DNA of 57,704 bases from an uncultured Clostridia bacterium (GCA_945923775.1 CAMELR010000016.1:1-57704); one strand, 5' to 3'; counted from the stretch's first letter, positions 1 through 8,751 are shown. Numbers and translations: made by a program. The notes: generated by a model not told the origin, from the sequence alone.

Positions 1-417
1 ATAGCAGTATTAGCCCTTTGCGGATTCGCTGCGTATGAATTCGGATTGTTTGATCCGTGGCTGCAAAAACCATCTGCCGAGCCGATTGAAACCGTCAGGA
101 GTGCGATTGAAGGCCAGGCTGACAAGGAATATACAATAGCCCTGCGCATTGAGAAAATAAAAGTTGATGAAGATGAAACGGCGCGTATCAAAGCTATGTA
201 TTCCGGCAGCGAACTTGCAGAAGCAAGAGGTTGGACAGATGAATATCTTGAGGAACATTTTATTGTCGTATGGGCGAAATATTATGCGGAGTACGACCAT
301 ACCAAGACATTTTTAGACGACGGTTATACTGAACAGTATTTTTATCTGACCCAAGATATAAAATCCGGGGAATGGACAATCAACGATAATACATCTCCAA
401 ACCAAAGTTCAAAATAA
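1..417 (+). CDS. DUF4829-like exported protein, 5' end cut by window edge
   Basis: The frame is open from the first base, so the start lies to the left of the window and the TTG at 46 is not needed as a start. The first visible residues (IAVLALCGFAAY) are hydrophobic and look like the end of a signal or membrane anchor. The following 120 residues are polar and resemble the small DUF4829 fold found in secreted or lipoprotein-type clostridial proteins: a helix with a VRSAI start, then strands ending in WTINDNTSP. The function is unknown. The gene ends just before a hairpin terminator. Family assignment is by general resemblance only. Confidence 0.6.
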   Translation: MAVLALCGFAAYEFGLFDPWLQKPSAEPIETVRSAIEGQADKEYTIALRIEKIKVDEDETARIKAMYSGSELAEARGWTDEYLEEHFIVVWAKYYAEYDHTKTFLDDGYTEQYFYLTQDIKSGEWTINDNTSPNQSSK

Positions 418-438
418 CAGAGTAAACACCATTCAAAA

Positions 439-470
439 GGGCAGTCACGTTATGACTGTCCTTATTTTGT
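439..470 (+). terminator. Rho-independent terminator after the DUF4829-like gene
   Basis: A 9-bp stem (GGGCAGTCA / TGACTGTCC, one G-T pair) with loop CGTTA is followed by CTTATTTTGT. It lies 21 bases after the stop codon at 417. Confidence 0.7.
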
Positions 471-597
471 ACCACCGGGCAATAAAGCGAGCGGCCATGA
501 CAAAGAGAGAAAAACTGAAAAGGTTGATGGCAAACGCCGACAGAGCATTCAGGTTTACTTTAACGGCGCCGGACAGATTTTGTCAGACCCACAAAAG

Positions 598-638
598 AAG
601 TCCGAAACAACCGAGTGACCGGTCGTTTCGGACTTTTG
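598..638. terminator. Hairpin terminator downstream of alr, possibly bidirectional
   Basis: An 11-bp perfect inverted repeat (AAGTCCGAAAC at 598-608, GTTTCGGACTT at 625-635) has a smaller ACCG/CGGT repeat in its loop. Read on the minus strand the stem is followed by CTTTTG after a short gap, and on the plus strand by TTTTG, so it can serve alr (minus) and anything arriving from the left. The 275 bases between the partial gene and alr hold nothing else convincing. Confidence 0.65.
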
Positions 639-692
639 CGCGATAATATATCCCGCAGACGCTCCACATTACGCTGCCGGGATTTTTATAGG

Positions 693-1829
693 TTAAATAT
701 ATCTGAGAATGTCCTTTTCCTTGCCGTTTTCGATGAATATTCGGGGAACTCGCGTTCCTATGCAGCAAAGCAGTTCGTAGCTTATCGTTCCGATGAGGTC
801 GGCTGCGTGGTCGACCGAGGAGCCGCCGAAAGTTTCGTCAGAGTAGACCGTTACCTCGTCGCCTATCTGCGCTTCCGGAATATCCGTGATGTCAACAAGG
901 GTCTGATCCATGCAGATACGTCCGCAGACCGGAGCCGGCTTGCCGTGTATGAGCACATTCCACTGACCGGAGAGCCTGCGGTTGAAACCGTCCGCATATC
1001 CGCAGGGGATAAGCGCGAGCCGGGTCTCGTGATCGGCCTTGAACGTCCTGCCGTAGCTTACCGTGTCGCCGGGCTTAATGGTCTTTATCTGGCTGATTAC
1101 CGCCTTCATGCTGAATACGGACTTTATTCCGTCCGGGAGCGGGTATTCGGTGTTCGGGCGGTGTCCGTACATCACTATGCCTGCGCGGATAAAGTCACCG
1201 TCGAAATCCTTGTGGAACAGTATGCCACCGCTGTTCTGGGAATGCATGGGAAGCTTCCTTGCATGGCAGATGTCCGCAAGCTTTTTGTACTGCTTCTCGG
1301 TGAACTCCACATCTTCCTTTTCGAGGGAGTCCGCGACGGAGAAGTGCGTGTATCCAGCGCGGCAGTCAAGCCCCGGAAGGGCGAGTATCTGGTCTGCTTC
1401 CTCCGCTGTTGTTATACCTACGCGGCACATTCCGGTGTCGAACTTGATGTGCACCGGCACCTTCAGACCAGCCTTCAGAGCCGCCTCGGAAAGCTCCCGG
1501 GCGTAGGGAACGCTTCCGACTGTAAATATGTAGTTCTTGTCAAGATTCTCGAAAATCAGCGGAATATCACAGTAGCCGAAAATCAGTATATCGCCCTCGA
1601 CCCCAGCCGAGGAAAGATTCTGAGCCTCCCATAGATTTGAGACCGCAAAGTGCTTTACGCCGATGTGGTTCATTGCAAGCGCGCATTCCGCGTCGCCGTG
1701 GCCGTAGGCGTTTGCCTTCACAATTGCGATTATATCGCGGTTTCCGGAGTATTCTCTGATGATCTCTATATTATTTTTCAGGACGTCGAGATTTATTTCC
1801 GCCCATGCTCGGTGATAAAAATTCTTCAT
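693..1829 (-). CDS. alr: Alanine racemase, PLP-dependent
   Basis: A 378-residue fold-III alanine racemase that interconverts L- and D-alanine for peptidoglycan. The PLP lysine is K38 in AIVKANAYGHG and the opposing catalytic tyrosine is Y259 in SYGRTF. The family blocks HSQNSGG (196-202), GYADGFNRR (277-285) and CGRICMDQ (302-309) are all present, and the length is the usual one. The ATG follows the site GAGGAG, 4 bases upstream. It stands alone on the minus strand, opposite the wall-related LCP-like gene, with its own promoter at 1935-1963. No anomaly is seen. Confidence 0.95.
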   Translation of the reverse strand: MKNFYHRAWAEINLDVLKNNIEIIREYSGNRDIIAIVKANAYGHGDAECALAMNHIGVKHFAVSNLWEAQNLSSAGVEGDILIFGYCDIPLIFENLDKNYIFTVGSVPYARELSEAALKAGLKVPVHIKFDTGMCRVGITTAEEADQILALPGLDCRAGYTHFSVADSLEKEDVEFTEKQYKKLADICHARKLPMHSQNSGGILFHKDFDGDFIRAGIVMYGHRPNTEYPLPDGIKSVFSMKAVISQIKTIKPGDTVSYGRTFKADHETRLALIPCGYADGFNRRLSGQWNVLIHGKPAPVCGRICMDQTLVDITDIPEAQIGDEVTVYSDETFGGSSVDHAADLIGTISYELLCCIGTRVPRIFIENGKEKDILRYI

Positions 1830-1846
1830 GTTCGCTCCTCAATGTG

Positions 1847-1875
1847 TTGAAATTTCAGAAAAAGTGTGGTATAAT
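1847..1875 (+). promoter_or_regulatory. Sigma-A promoter for the LCP-like / LUD / manA / ROK / ilvD operon
   Basis: TTGAAA (1847-1852), a 17-base spacer and TATAAT (1870-1875), with a TGG extended -10. It sits close to the alr start codon and gives the operon a leader of about 140 bases. Confidence 0.65.
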
Positions 1876-1934
1876 ATTAAAAGGCATTTATTAATGAACA
1901 ACTATTGACTTCTTTTTCTGATATCGCCTTGTAT

Positions 1935-1963
1935 ATTATATTACTAATTCCCGAAAAATTCAA
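1935..1963 (-). promoter_or_regulatory. Sigma-A promoter for alr
   Basis: On the minus strand TTGAAT (1958-1963), a 17-base spacer and TATAAT (1935-1940) point toward alr. Its predicted transcript would begin near 1928 and cross the predicted start of the opposing transcript. Confidence 0.7.
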
Positions 1964-2020
1964 TACCTTTTCCGGGTGATGGCATTTTTTTTGAAAAAGC
2001 AGTCGCGAAAGGCAGAATCT

Positions 2021-2908
2021 ATGGCAGTACGCAGAAAAAGCAACTGGTATATATATTTAATAGCGTTTTGTATAACTCTAGCTATGATAATCATGGCGAT
2101 ATTTTCCTTCCGGGACTTCCTGTTTCCAAAGTCGCAGGAGACCGGGCTGAGTACCGACGGCACTCTTTCCGATGATTTTGTGCCGGATCACAGCATGGAT
2201 CTGTCAGTCATGACAATGATATCCGACGGCTCGGCGGATATGCCGTCGCTGTTTATCGCGGTAACTTACAATGCAGTTGACAACCGCCTGCTGTTTATTC
2301 CGGTTACTGACGGAATAGCGCTTGCTTCCTCTGGCAGAACGCTTCCGAACATCTACGCGGCACAGGGCGGTCAGGGAGTTGCCGCCGCAGTGTCCGACGC
2401 ACTTGGTATCAAGTTTGACGGCTATGTGAAGTTCGACCGCGCGACCCTCACCGGGCTGATAGCGACCTACGGAAACGTGGAGTACAACGTTGCGAAAACG
2501 CTCCTCATCACCGATGGAACCGAGGTCGAGGCGATAAACTCCGGCGACCAGATCTTTACGGCTGAGAAGGTGTTCCGTTATATAATGTTCGCGGATTTCG
2601 GCGAGGGCGAGTCCTACAGGTTCAACATGATCGGTTCCCTGCTGATAGAGCTTGTGAACCAGAATGTTTCCTACATTGACGGTTCTCTCCTCACCGCATA
2701 CGCTGAGGAGATCCTCAACGCGGAGACTGACCTCACGGCTGACATTCTTTCCGCGCGTAAGGCGGCTATGCTGAACACCGTAAAGTATGGCATCAATCCT
2801 GCTGATTACTACGTACCCTATGGCGTGTACGGCGACGACGGAAGCTTCACAGTATCGGATAACTCCATCACGACCATTCAGCAGAAGTCCGGTCAGAATG
2901 AGCAATAA
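2021..2908 (+). CDS. LytR-CpsA-Psr-like membrane-anchored protein (degenerate LCP domain)
   Basis: A 295-residue protein with a short basic N-terminus (MAVRRKSNWY), one membrane segment at about residues 9-30 and an extracellular domain. The layout resembles LCP proteins, which attach secondary polymers to peptidoglycan. Typical LCP domains have an Arg-Asp pair in the first block and an IPRDT motif in the second. Here the matching stretches read SDGSADMPSL and IPVTDGIAL, so the usual arginines are missing and transferase activity is doubtful. I chose ATG 2021 because AAAGG lies 8 bases upstream; GTG 1976 and ATG 1979 are in frame but lack a good site. It is first in a five-gene operon, 13 bases before the LUD gene. 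Confidence 0.6.
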   Translation: MAVRRKSNWYIYLIAFCITLAMIIMAIFSFRDFLFPKSQETGLSTDGTLSDDFVPDHSMDLSVMTMISDGSADMPSLFIAVTYNAVDNRLLFIPVTDGIALASSGRTLPNIYAAQGGQGVAAAVSDALGIKFDGYVKFDRATLTGLIATYGNVEYNVAKTLLITDGTEVEAINSGDQIFTAEKVFRYIMFADFGEGESYRFNMIGSLLIELVNQNVSYIDGSLLTAYAEEILNAETDLTADILSARKAAMLNTVKYGINPADYYVPYGVYGDDGSFTVSDNSITTIQQKSGQNEQ

Positions 2909-2921
2909 CAGGAGGCACGGC

Positions 2922-3539
2922 ATGGAAGAAAGAATACAGCGCACGATGAAAGCGCTGGAGCGCAACAAAATCAAGCCCTACTACGTGGAAACACGCGAGC
3001 AGCTCTACGACCTGGTTCGGGAGCTTGTAAAAAACGATAAGCTGATAACCGCCGGAGGCTCCATGACGCTTGAAGAAAGCGGCGTGAAAGAGCTTCTCAT
3101 GACGGAATTCAAGGGCGTGTACCTTGACCGCTCCGAGGGAAAGACCCCCGAGGAGGTAGAGGACATACTGCACAAGGCGTTTGTTTCCGATACATTTTTC
3201 GCGAGCAGCAACGCAGTGACTGAGGACGGTGCGCTGTACAATGTCGACGGCAGAGGAAACCGCGTCGCGGCAATGATCTACGGACCGGCTCAGGTAGTGC
3301 TGATCGTCGGAACCAACAAGATAGTGAAGGATATGGGCGAGGCGGTCTGTCGGGTGGAGCAGGTGGCTGCTCCGATGAACACAAAGCGGCTGAACTGCAA
3401 GACTCCGTGCCAGGTAACGGGCACCTGCTCGCACTGCCGCAGCGACGGCAGAGTTTGCTGCTCGTTCGTAAGGCTGGAGCAGCAGCGCGTCCCCGGCCGA
3501 ATAAAAGTAATCATCGTCAATGAGAGCCTGGGCTACTGA
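2922..3539 (+). CDS. LUD-domain protein (LutC/YkgG-like, DUF162)
   Basis: A 205-residue protein made almost wholly of the LUD domain, named for lactate-utilisation proteins, which adopts an NagB/RpiA-like fold. Characteristic blocks are the GGSMTL motif at about 45-50, the ASSNAVTEDGALYNVDG stretch at about 94-110 and the GTNKIVKDMGEA stretch at about 130-141. The C-terminal part carries a cysteine cluster (C159, C163, C169, C172, C179, C180), typical of the clostridial branch and suggestive of a metal or Fe-S site. The start has a strong AGGAGG site 5 bases upstream; an earlier in-frame ATG lies inside the preceding gene. No lutA or lutB is nearby, so a lactate role is not supported by context. 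The substrate is unknown. Confidence 0.85.
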   Translation: MEERIQRTMKALERNKIKPYYVETREQLYDLVRELVKNDKLITAGGSMTLEESGVKELLMTEFKGVYLDRSEGKTPEEVEDILHKAFVSDTFFASSNAVTEDGALYNVDGRGNRVAAMIYGPAQVVLIVGTNKIVKDMGEAVCRVEQVAAPMNTKRLNCKTPCQVTGTCSHCRSDGRVCCSFVRLEQQRVPGRIKVIIVNESLGY

Positions 3540-3576
3540 GCCAGGCTGCTGAGACGCAAAGAAAGGATACATAATT

Positions 3577-4542
3577 ATGGCAATTTTAAAGCTTAAAGCG
3601 CCCTGCAAGGACTACATCTGGGGTGGCAACAGACTTCGTGAGGAATACGGCAAGCAGCTCGACTCCGACAGAATTGCGGAAAGCTGGGAGCTTTCCTGCC
3701 ACAAGGACGGTCAGAGTGTTATCACCGGCGGCGAGTTCGACGGAAAGACACTCTCCGACTACATCGCAGCCAAGGGCAAGGGCGTCCTCGGCAAGAACTG
3801 CGACCGCTTTGAGTACTTCCCGGTGCTGATAAAGCTCATCGACGCGAAGGACAACCTTTCCGTTCAGGTACACCCCTCAAATGAGTACGCACTGCGCGTA
3901 GAGGGCGAGTACGGCAAGACCGAGATGTGGTACATCGTTGACTGCGATCCCGGCGCGGAGCTTCTCTACGGCTTCAAGCACGAGATAAGCAAGGAGGAGT
4001 TCGCAGAGCGCATCGCGAACAATACACTCCTTGAAGTTACAAACAACGTGCCCGTGCACAAGGGCGACGTATTCTTCATCGAAAGCGGCACTCTGCATGC
4101 AATAGGCAAGGGAATACTCATTGCTGAGATCCAGCAGAATTCCAACACCACCTACCGTATCTACGACTACGGCAGAGTAGGCAAGGACGGCAAGCCCCGT
4201 GAACTCCACGTTGAAAAGGCGAAGGAAGTCACAAATCTTGTACCGCCGAAGTACCCCACCACCGCCCAGGGAGCTCCCACAGCAATCGAGGGCGGCAAGG
4301 AGACGCTGCTGCGCTCCTGCGAGTATTTCAATGTAAACAAGCTGGAGCTTGACGGCACCACAAAGCTCACAGCGGGCGCAGGCTCGTTCAATTCCCTGCT
4401 TGTGCTCGATGGCACATTTGAGATCGCCGCTGGCTCTGAGAAGGCTTCCGCAAAGAAGGGCGACAGCCTGTTCATCACTGCTGGCACCGGCGAGTACACC
4501 GTAACCGGTAAGGGAACAATTATTCTCACCGACATCATCTGA
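3577..4542 (+). CDS. manA: Mannose-6-phosphate isomerase, class I
   Basis: A 321-residue cupin-fold zinc enzyme interconverting mannose 6-phosphate and fructose 6-phosphate. The zinc ligands are visible: Q97 and H99 in VQVHPSNE, E116 in KTEMWY and H174 in SGTLHAIG. It has the short length of the Bacillus type rather than the ~390-residue enterobacterial form. The ATG is preceded by AAAGGA. The ROK kinase follows 19 bases later, so the pair could feed mannose from mannan into glycolysis, which fits the cytosolic GH26 mannanase at 33165-34130. A short inverted repeat spans the stop codon of the preceding LUD gene. Confidence 0.93.
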   Translation: MAILKLKAPCKDYIWGGNRLREEYGKQLDSDRIAESWELSCHKDGQSVITGGEFDGKTLSDYIAAKGKGVLGKNCDRFEYFPVLIKLIDAKDNLSVQVHPSNEYALRVEGEYGKTEMWYIVDCDPGAELLYGFKHEISKEEFAERIANNTLLEVTNNVPVHKGDVFFIESGTLHAIGKGILIAEIQQNSNTTYRIYDYGRVGKDGKPRELHVEKAKEVTNLVPPKYPTTAQGAPTAIEGGKETLLRSCEYFNVNKLELDGTTKLTAGAGSFNSLLVLDGTFEIAAGSEKASAKKGDSLFITAGTGEYTVTGKGTIILTDII

Positions 4543-4561
4543 ACCTGACAGGAGGCGCAGC

Positions 4562-5527
4562 ATGGCAAACATGGAGAGACACCTCGGCATAGACATCGGC
4601 GGAACCAACATAGCATGCGGTATCGTGAATGAAAACTGCGAGATAGTCGCACGCTCCAAAGTCAAGACCAACTCACCGAGACCCTACGCGGAAATACTCG
4701 AGGACATAATCCGTGCCGCGGAGCTTGCCTGCGCTGAAGCGGGAATAACTTCGCAGCAGCTTTCTTCCATCGGTATCGGCTGCCCGGGAACCTGCAACCA
4801 GGCGACCGGCGTGGTGGAGTACTCAAACAACCTCGGGTTCGTTAATGCGCCGATGCGTACCGACATCGAATCCAAGTTCGGAGTACCCACATACCTCGGC
4901 AACGATGCGGACGCGGCAGCCTACGGCGAGTACTGCGCAGGCGCAGCCAAGGGCGCCGGAAGCGCGGTAGTGATCACGCTCGGAACAGGGGTAGGCTCGG
5001 GTATCATCATCGACGGGAAGATCTACAGCGGCTCTAATTTTGCGGGCGGCGAGATAGGTCATACGGTCATCGAGGTGGACGGCAGACCCTGCACCTGCGG
5101 CCGCAAGGGCTGTTTTGAAGCGTATTCCTCTGCGACCGGGCTTGTGAACACCACGCGTGAGTACGCCGAGAAATTTCCGGACAGCCTCATGGCAGAATTA
5201 ATAAAGAACGAAGGAAAGGTCAGCGCCCGGACTGCTTACATAGCTATGAAACAGGGCGACGAAGCCGGAAAGCTCGTTACTGACCTTTACGTGAAGTACC
5301 TCGCAGTGGGGATAACGAATGTTATCAACATCTTCCAGCCGGATATACTCTGTATCGGCGGGGGAGTCTGCAACGAGGGCGACACGCTGCTCGTTCCGCT
5401 GAAAAAGGCGGTAGCGGAGCAGGTTTATTCCAAGAGAAGCGCTAAAAATACCGAGATCGTGATTTGCTCCCTCGGTAATGACGCAGGCATAATCGGAGCC
5501 GCAATGCTCCACCGTTCCTGCAAATAA
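4562..5527 (+). CDS. ROK-family sugar kinase, probable glucokinase
   Basis: A 321-residue cytoplasmic ROK kinase. The phosphate-binding motif DIGGTN is at 11-16, the catalytic aspartate is D115 in LGNDAD, and a second phosphate motif lies at GTGVGSG (about 141-147). The ROK zinc site is complete: H167, C177, C179 and C184 in the GHTV...CTCGRKGC block. There is no N-terminal helix-turn-helix, so this is an enzyme and not a NagC/XylR-type regulator. Glucose is the likeliest substrate, but ROK enzymes also use mannose, fructose or N-acetylmannosamine. Placement directly behind manA makes mannose worth considering. GGAGG precedes the ATG, and ilvD follows after 37 bases. Confidence 0.88.
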   Translation: MANMERHLGIDIGGTNIACGIVNENCEIVARSKVKTNSPRPYAEILEDIIRAAELACAEAGITSQQLSSIGIGCPGTCNQATGVVEYSNNLGFVNAPMRTDIESKFGVPTYLGNDADAAAYGEYCAGAAKGAGSAVVITLGTGVGSGIIIDGKIYSGSNFAGGEIGHTVIEVDGRPCTCGRKGCFEAYSSATGLVNTTREYAEKFPDSLMAELIKNEGKVSARTAYIAMKQGDEAGKLVTDLYVKYLAVGITNVINIFQPDILCIGGGVCNEGDTLLVPLKKAVAEQVYSKRSAKNTEIVICSLGNDAGIIGAAMLHRSCK

Positions 5528-5564
5528 ATTTCGTGACCCGGAATCCGGGCGGAAAGGAAAAATC

Positions 5565-7220
5565 ATGAGAAGTGATCTTATTAAAGAAGGAGTAGAGAAA
5601 ACTCCTCACAGAGCGATACTCAAGGCTCTGGGCGTAACTGACAGCGAAATGCACAGACCGTTCATCGCGGTTGTCTGTGCTGCCAGCGACTACGTCCCCG
5701 GACATATGCACCTGCACGAGATCTCCCGCGCAGTTAAGGACGGTATCAGAAATGCGGGCGGCGTTCCGTTTGAGTTTTTCACCATCGGTGTATGCGACGG
5801 CCTCGCAATGAACCACAAGGGCATGAGATATTCCCTTGCTTCCAGAGAGCTCATCGCCGACTCCATCGAGGTAATGCTGACCGCTCACCCGCTGGACGGC
5901 GTTGTGTTCATTCCGAACTGCGACAAGATCGTACCCGGAATGGTGCTTGCTGCGGCAAGAATGAACCTCCCCGCTATCTTCTGCAGCGGCGGTCCTATGA
6001 ATCCCGGCTGCGTACAGGGCAAGCGCGTAGGCTATTCTGAGATCTACGAGGCAATCGGTCAGTACTCCAACGGCGAGATCGGCGACGATGTTATCAAGGA
6101 TTTCGAAGATAACGCATGCCCCACCTGCGGAAGCTGCTCCGGTATGTACACCGCAAACTCCATGAACTGCCTGACCGAGGCTATGGGTCTCGCGCTCCCG
6201 ACCGCCGGCACCGAGCCTGCTGTAAACTCCGCACGTCGCAGACTTGCTAAGGAGTCTGGCGAGCGCGTTGTTGAGCTTGTAAAGCAGAATATCCGTCCGC
6301 TCGATATCCTCACCAAGAAGAACATGCTGAACGCCCTCGCAACCGATATGGCGATCGGCGCTTCCTCCAACACTGTACTTCACCTGCTTGCTATCGCACA
6401 CGAGGCTAAGGTCGACATCTCCCTCGACGATATCGACCAGATGAGCAGAAAGACTCCGCAGCTTGCAAAGCTGAACCCGGCTTCCAGTGTGTTCATCACT
6501 GATCTGAACGCGGTAGGCGGAATTCAGACTGTAATTCGCGAGCTGTCAAAGGGCGGCCACGTAAACACCGATGTTCTGACCGTTTCCGGTACACAGGCTG
6601 ACCGTATCGCAAAGGCAAAGGACGCAGACGGCGTTATCGTTCACAAGATCGACTCCCCGATACGCAAGGACGGCGGTATCGCTATCCTGAGCGGCAACCT
6701 TGCAGAGCATGGCTCCGTAGTTAAGCAGGGCGCAGTAAAGCCCGAGATGATGGACTTCACCGGCACAGCCCGCGTATTCAACGGCGAGCAGGCAGCATGC
6801 GACGCTATCCTCGGCGGCGACATCAAGGCAGGCGATGTAGTTGTTATCCGCTACGAAGGCCCGAAAGGCGGCCCCGGAATGCCTGAGATGCTGGCTCCGA
6901 CTGCGGCTATCGTTGGCAAGGGGCTTGACGGCAACGTTGCGCTCATCACTGACGGACGTTTCTCCGGCGCTTCCAGAGGCGCGGCTATCGGCCACGTTTC
7001 CCCCGAGGCTGCCGAGGGTGGTCTGATCGCATTCGTTGAGGACGGCGATAAGATCCATATTGATATTCCGAACCGCAGCATTACTCTGCTTGTTGACGAC
7101 GCAGAGATCGCAAAGCGCAAGGAGAAGGGCATTCTTCCTCCGAAGGAGCTTGACGGCTACCTCAAGAGATACGCGAAGATGGTTACTTCCTCCAATACCG
7201 GCGCGGTATTCGCTGATTAA
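5565..7220 (+). CDS. ilvD: Dihydroxy-acid dehydratase
   Basis: A 551-residue Fe-S dehydratase for the third step of valine and isoleucine synthesis. Cluster-ligand cysteines correspond to C119 (PNCDKIVPG) and C191 (within [15 protein letters not shown]). The C-terminal GRFSGASRG block supplies the catalytic serine. The third cysteine of E. coli-type enzymes is replaced by glycine here (VPGHMHL, G46), as in the clostridial/archaeal branch. The gene ends the LCP-like/LUD/manA/ROK operon and is followed by a terminator. Its partners ilvB and ilvN lie 41 kb away on the other strand, so the pathway is split. I see no T-box or leader peptide in front of it. Confidence 0.95.
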   Translation: MRSDLIKEGVEKTPHRAILKALGVTDSEMHRPFIAVVCAASDYVPGHMHLHEISRAVKDGIRNAGGVPFEFFTIGVCDGLAMNHKGMRYSLASRELIADSIEVMLTAHPLDGVVFIPNCDKIVPGMVLAAARMNLPAIFCSGGPMNPGCVQGKRVGYSEIYEAIGQYSNGEIGDDVIKDFEDNACPTCGSCSGMYTANSMNCLTEAMGLALPTAGTEPAVNSARRRLAKESGERVVELVKQNIRPLDILTKKNMLNALATDMAIGASSNTVLHLLAIAHEAKVDISLDDIDQMSRKTPQLAKLNPASSVFITDLNAVGGIQTVIRELSKGGHVNTDVLTVSGTQADRIAKAKDADGVIVHKIDSPIRKDGGIAILSGNLAEHGSVVKQGAVKPEMMDFTGTARVFNGEQAACDAILGGDIKAGDVVVIRYEGPKGGPGMPEMLAPTAAIVGKGLDGNVALITDGRFSGASRGAAIGHVSPEAAEGGLIAFVEDGDKIHIDIPNRSITLLVDDAEIAKRKEKGILPPKELDGYLKRYAKMVTSSNTGAVFAD

Positions 7221-7225
7221 TTACA

Positions 7226-7260
7226 AAGCCCCGTCAGAAATGGCGGGGCTTGTTCTATTT
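7226..7260 (+). terminator. Terminator after ilvD
   Basis: An 8-bp stem AAGCCCCG (7226-7233) / CGGGGCTT (7244-7251) is followed by GTTCTATTT. The T tract is imperfect, but the position, 5 bases after the stop, fits. Confidence 0.7.
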
Positions 7261-7286
7261 CCGGACAGACCGGAATACACTGTAGC

Positions 7287-7859
7287 ATGATAGAGTTGAA
7301 GCTGAAGCGGACGGCGCTCCGCTGGGATTTCTCGTTTTTCGCCGTGTTGGCGGTGTTTTTCTTCTGGGACGATTCCGGTTTCGGAATTGCCGCGCTTGGA
7401 ATATGCGCCGCTCACGAGCTTGCTCACCTTGCCGTAATGAAGTTCTGCGGAATAACCCCTGACAGCCTGACATTCTACGGAGCCGGGATACGTCTGAGCG
7501 CCCGCGCCGTGGAAAGCGCTCCGCCAGGGGTTCAGGCGGCAGTCTACTCAGCGGGGTGCGTAATGAATTTCCTGCTCGGCGGAGCGTTCCTCGCAGCGGG
7601 GGAGGGGCGAATAGCCGCGGTCAGCTTTGCGGCTGGGGCGTTCAACCTGCTCCCGCTCGGGGAGTTCGATGGACGCCGCCTGCTGAAACTCCTGCTGATA
7701 TCCCTTGCGGCTCCCGAAAATGTAGATACGGTGCTCAAAATGTGCGGATTTATCTCCGCAGGAATAGCCGCCGCTGTGCTTTTCAAAGCCGGGGGAGCGA
7801 GTCCCACTTTCTTCATCACGGCGGTGTATCTGGTGATACTTTCAGCAAAAGGACTGTAA
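7287..7859 (+). CDS. Small M50-type (site-2 protease-like) membrane metalloprotease
   Basis: A 190-residue polytopic membrane protein. The zinc motif HELAH is at 43-47 at the end of a hydrophobic segment, and the third-ligand block NLLPLGEFDG is at 120-129, the N-x2-P...DG signature of M50 proteases. No PDZ or CBS domain is present, so it resembles compact SpoIVFB-like members. The substrate is unknown; in sporulating relatives such enzymes activate membrane-bound factors, but nothing here ties it to sporulation. No good ribosome site precedes ATG 7287, so the start is uncertain by a few codons. It stands between a terminator and a strong promoter, so it is probably weakly transcribed. Confidence 0.8.
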   Translation: MIELKLKRTALRWDFSFFAVLAVFFFWDDSGFGIAALGICAAHELAHLAVMKFCGITPDSLTFYGAGIRLSARAVESAPPGVQAAVYSAGCVMNFLLGGAFLAAGEGRIAAVSFAAGAFNLLPLGEFDGRRLLKLLLISLAAPENVDTVLKMCGFISAGIAAAVLFKAGGASPTFFITAVYLVILSAKGL

Positions 7860-7876
7860 AAACTTTCAAAAACAAC

Positions 7877-7905
7877 TTGACAATTGGTTATTTTTACTGT
7901 ATAAT
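7877..7905 (+). promoter_or_regulatory. Consensus sigma-A promoter for the AIM24-family gene
   Basis: TTGACA (7877-7882), a 17-base spacer and TATAAT (7900-7905) are both perfect matches. The leader to the start at 7962 is about 50 bases. Confidence 0.9.
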
Positions 7906-7961
7906 AAAAAAGGCAAATGTCCGGTACCTTACAACTATATTTGGCTATGGAGGAAAATTAT

Positions 7962-8636
7962 ATGAGATATGAGATCAAGGGCGAGCCGCTGCCCGTCGTA
8001 ATCGTTTATCTTGAGGCTGGCGAGTCCATCAAGTGCGAGAAGGGCGCAATGTCCTGGATGACTCCCAACATGAAGATGGAAACCGGCGCAGGAAGCGTTG
8101 GTAAGGCATTCAGCAGAATGTTCTCCGGCGAGTCCATGTTCCAGAATACATACACCGCTGTCGGCGGTCAGGGAATGATCGCGTTTGCGTCCAGCTTCCC
8201 TGGCTCTATCATTCCCATTGATGTAAGCAAGGGTGATTTCATCGTTCAGAAGACCGGTTACCTGGCTTCCGAGCCTACCGTTGAGCTTTCCATCGCGTTC
8301 CAGAAGAAGCTCGGCGCTGGATTCTTCGGCGGCGAGGGCTTCATCATGCAGAAGCTCCACGGAACTGGTATGGCGTTCGTTGAAATCGACGGCTACGTTG
8401 TTGAGTACGAGCTGCAGGCTGGTCAGCAGATGCTTATTGACACCGGCTATCTGGCTGCTATGTCAGGCTCCTGCACAATGGATATCCAGACCGTAAAGGG
8501 TATCGGCAACGTACTGTTCGGCGGCGAGGGTCTGTTCAATACTGTTGTTACAGGTCCCGGCAAGATCTACCTCCAGACAATGCCTATCAGCAATGTTGCG
8601 GGCGCGATCGCTTCTGTTATGCCCAAGAGCAATTGA
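7962..8636 (+). CDS. AIM24 / TIGR00266 family protein
   Basis: A 224-residue soluble beta-rich protein of the TIGR00266/AIM24 family, whose bacterial members have no established biochemical role. The N-terminus (MRYEIKGEPLPVV), the glycine-rich GGEGFIMQKLHG block near the middle and a second GGEGLFNT block toward the end are typical. ATG 7962 is chosen because GGAGG lies 8 bases before it; an in-frame upstream start at 7917 adds residues not seen in the family. It is monocistronic, with its own consensus promoter and a strong terminator, which suggests substantial steady expression. Confidence 0.85.
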   Translation: MRYEIKGEPLPVVIVYLEAGESIKCEKGAMSWMTPNMKMETGAGSVGKAFSRMFSGESMFQNTYTAVGGQGMIAFASSFPGSIIPIDVSKGDFIVQKTGYLASEPTVELSIAFQKKLGAGFFGGEGFIMQKLHGTGMAFVEIDGYVVEYELQAGQQMLIDTGYLAAMSGSCTMDIQTVKGIGNVLFGGEGLFNTVVTGPGKIYLQTMPISNVAGAIASVMPKSN

Positions 8637-8653
8637 TTTTTCCGGCATATTCG

Positions 8654-8683
8654 GGCGGTGCAGTTATGCACCGCCTTTTTTAT
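8654..8683 (+). terminator. Terminator after the AIM24-family gene
   Basis: A 9-bp GC-rich stem GGCGGTGCA (8654-8662) / TGCACCGCC (8667-8675) with loop GTTA, followed by six T. Confidence 0.93.
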
Positions 8684-8722
8684 ACGGTTTCTTAATTTAA
8701 TATTACATTTCTGTAACAGTTA

Positions 8723-8751
8723 TTGACAAATAATATCAAAAATGATATACT
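8723..8751 (+). promoter_or_regulatory. Sigma-A promoter for the MacB-like ABC operon
   Basis: TTGACA (8723-8728), a 17-base spacer and TATACT (8746-8751). The motif AAATGATATA occurs at the -10 and again about 21 bases downstream, a spacing that could serve a regulator. Confidence 0.82.

Noticed and set aside
452-646. A 64-codon frame after the DUF4829-like gene
   Set aside because: It starts inside one terminator hairpin, runs through another, lacks a ribosome site and has no recognisable family. An internal ATG at 497 does not help.
3526-3551. AGCCTGG/CCAGGCT hairpin after the LUD gene as a terminator
   Set aside because: It has no T tract, and the next gene follows at operon spacing, so it is kept only as a possible processing or attenuation site.
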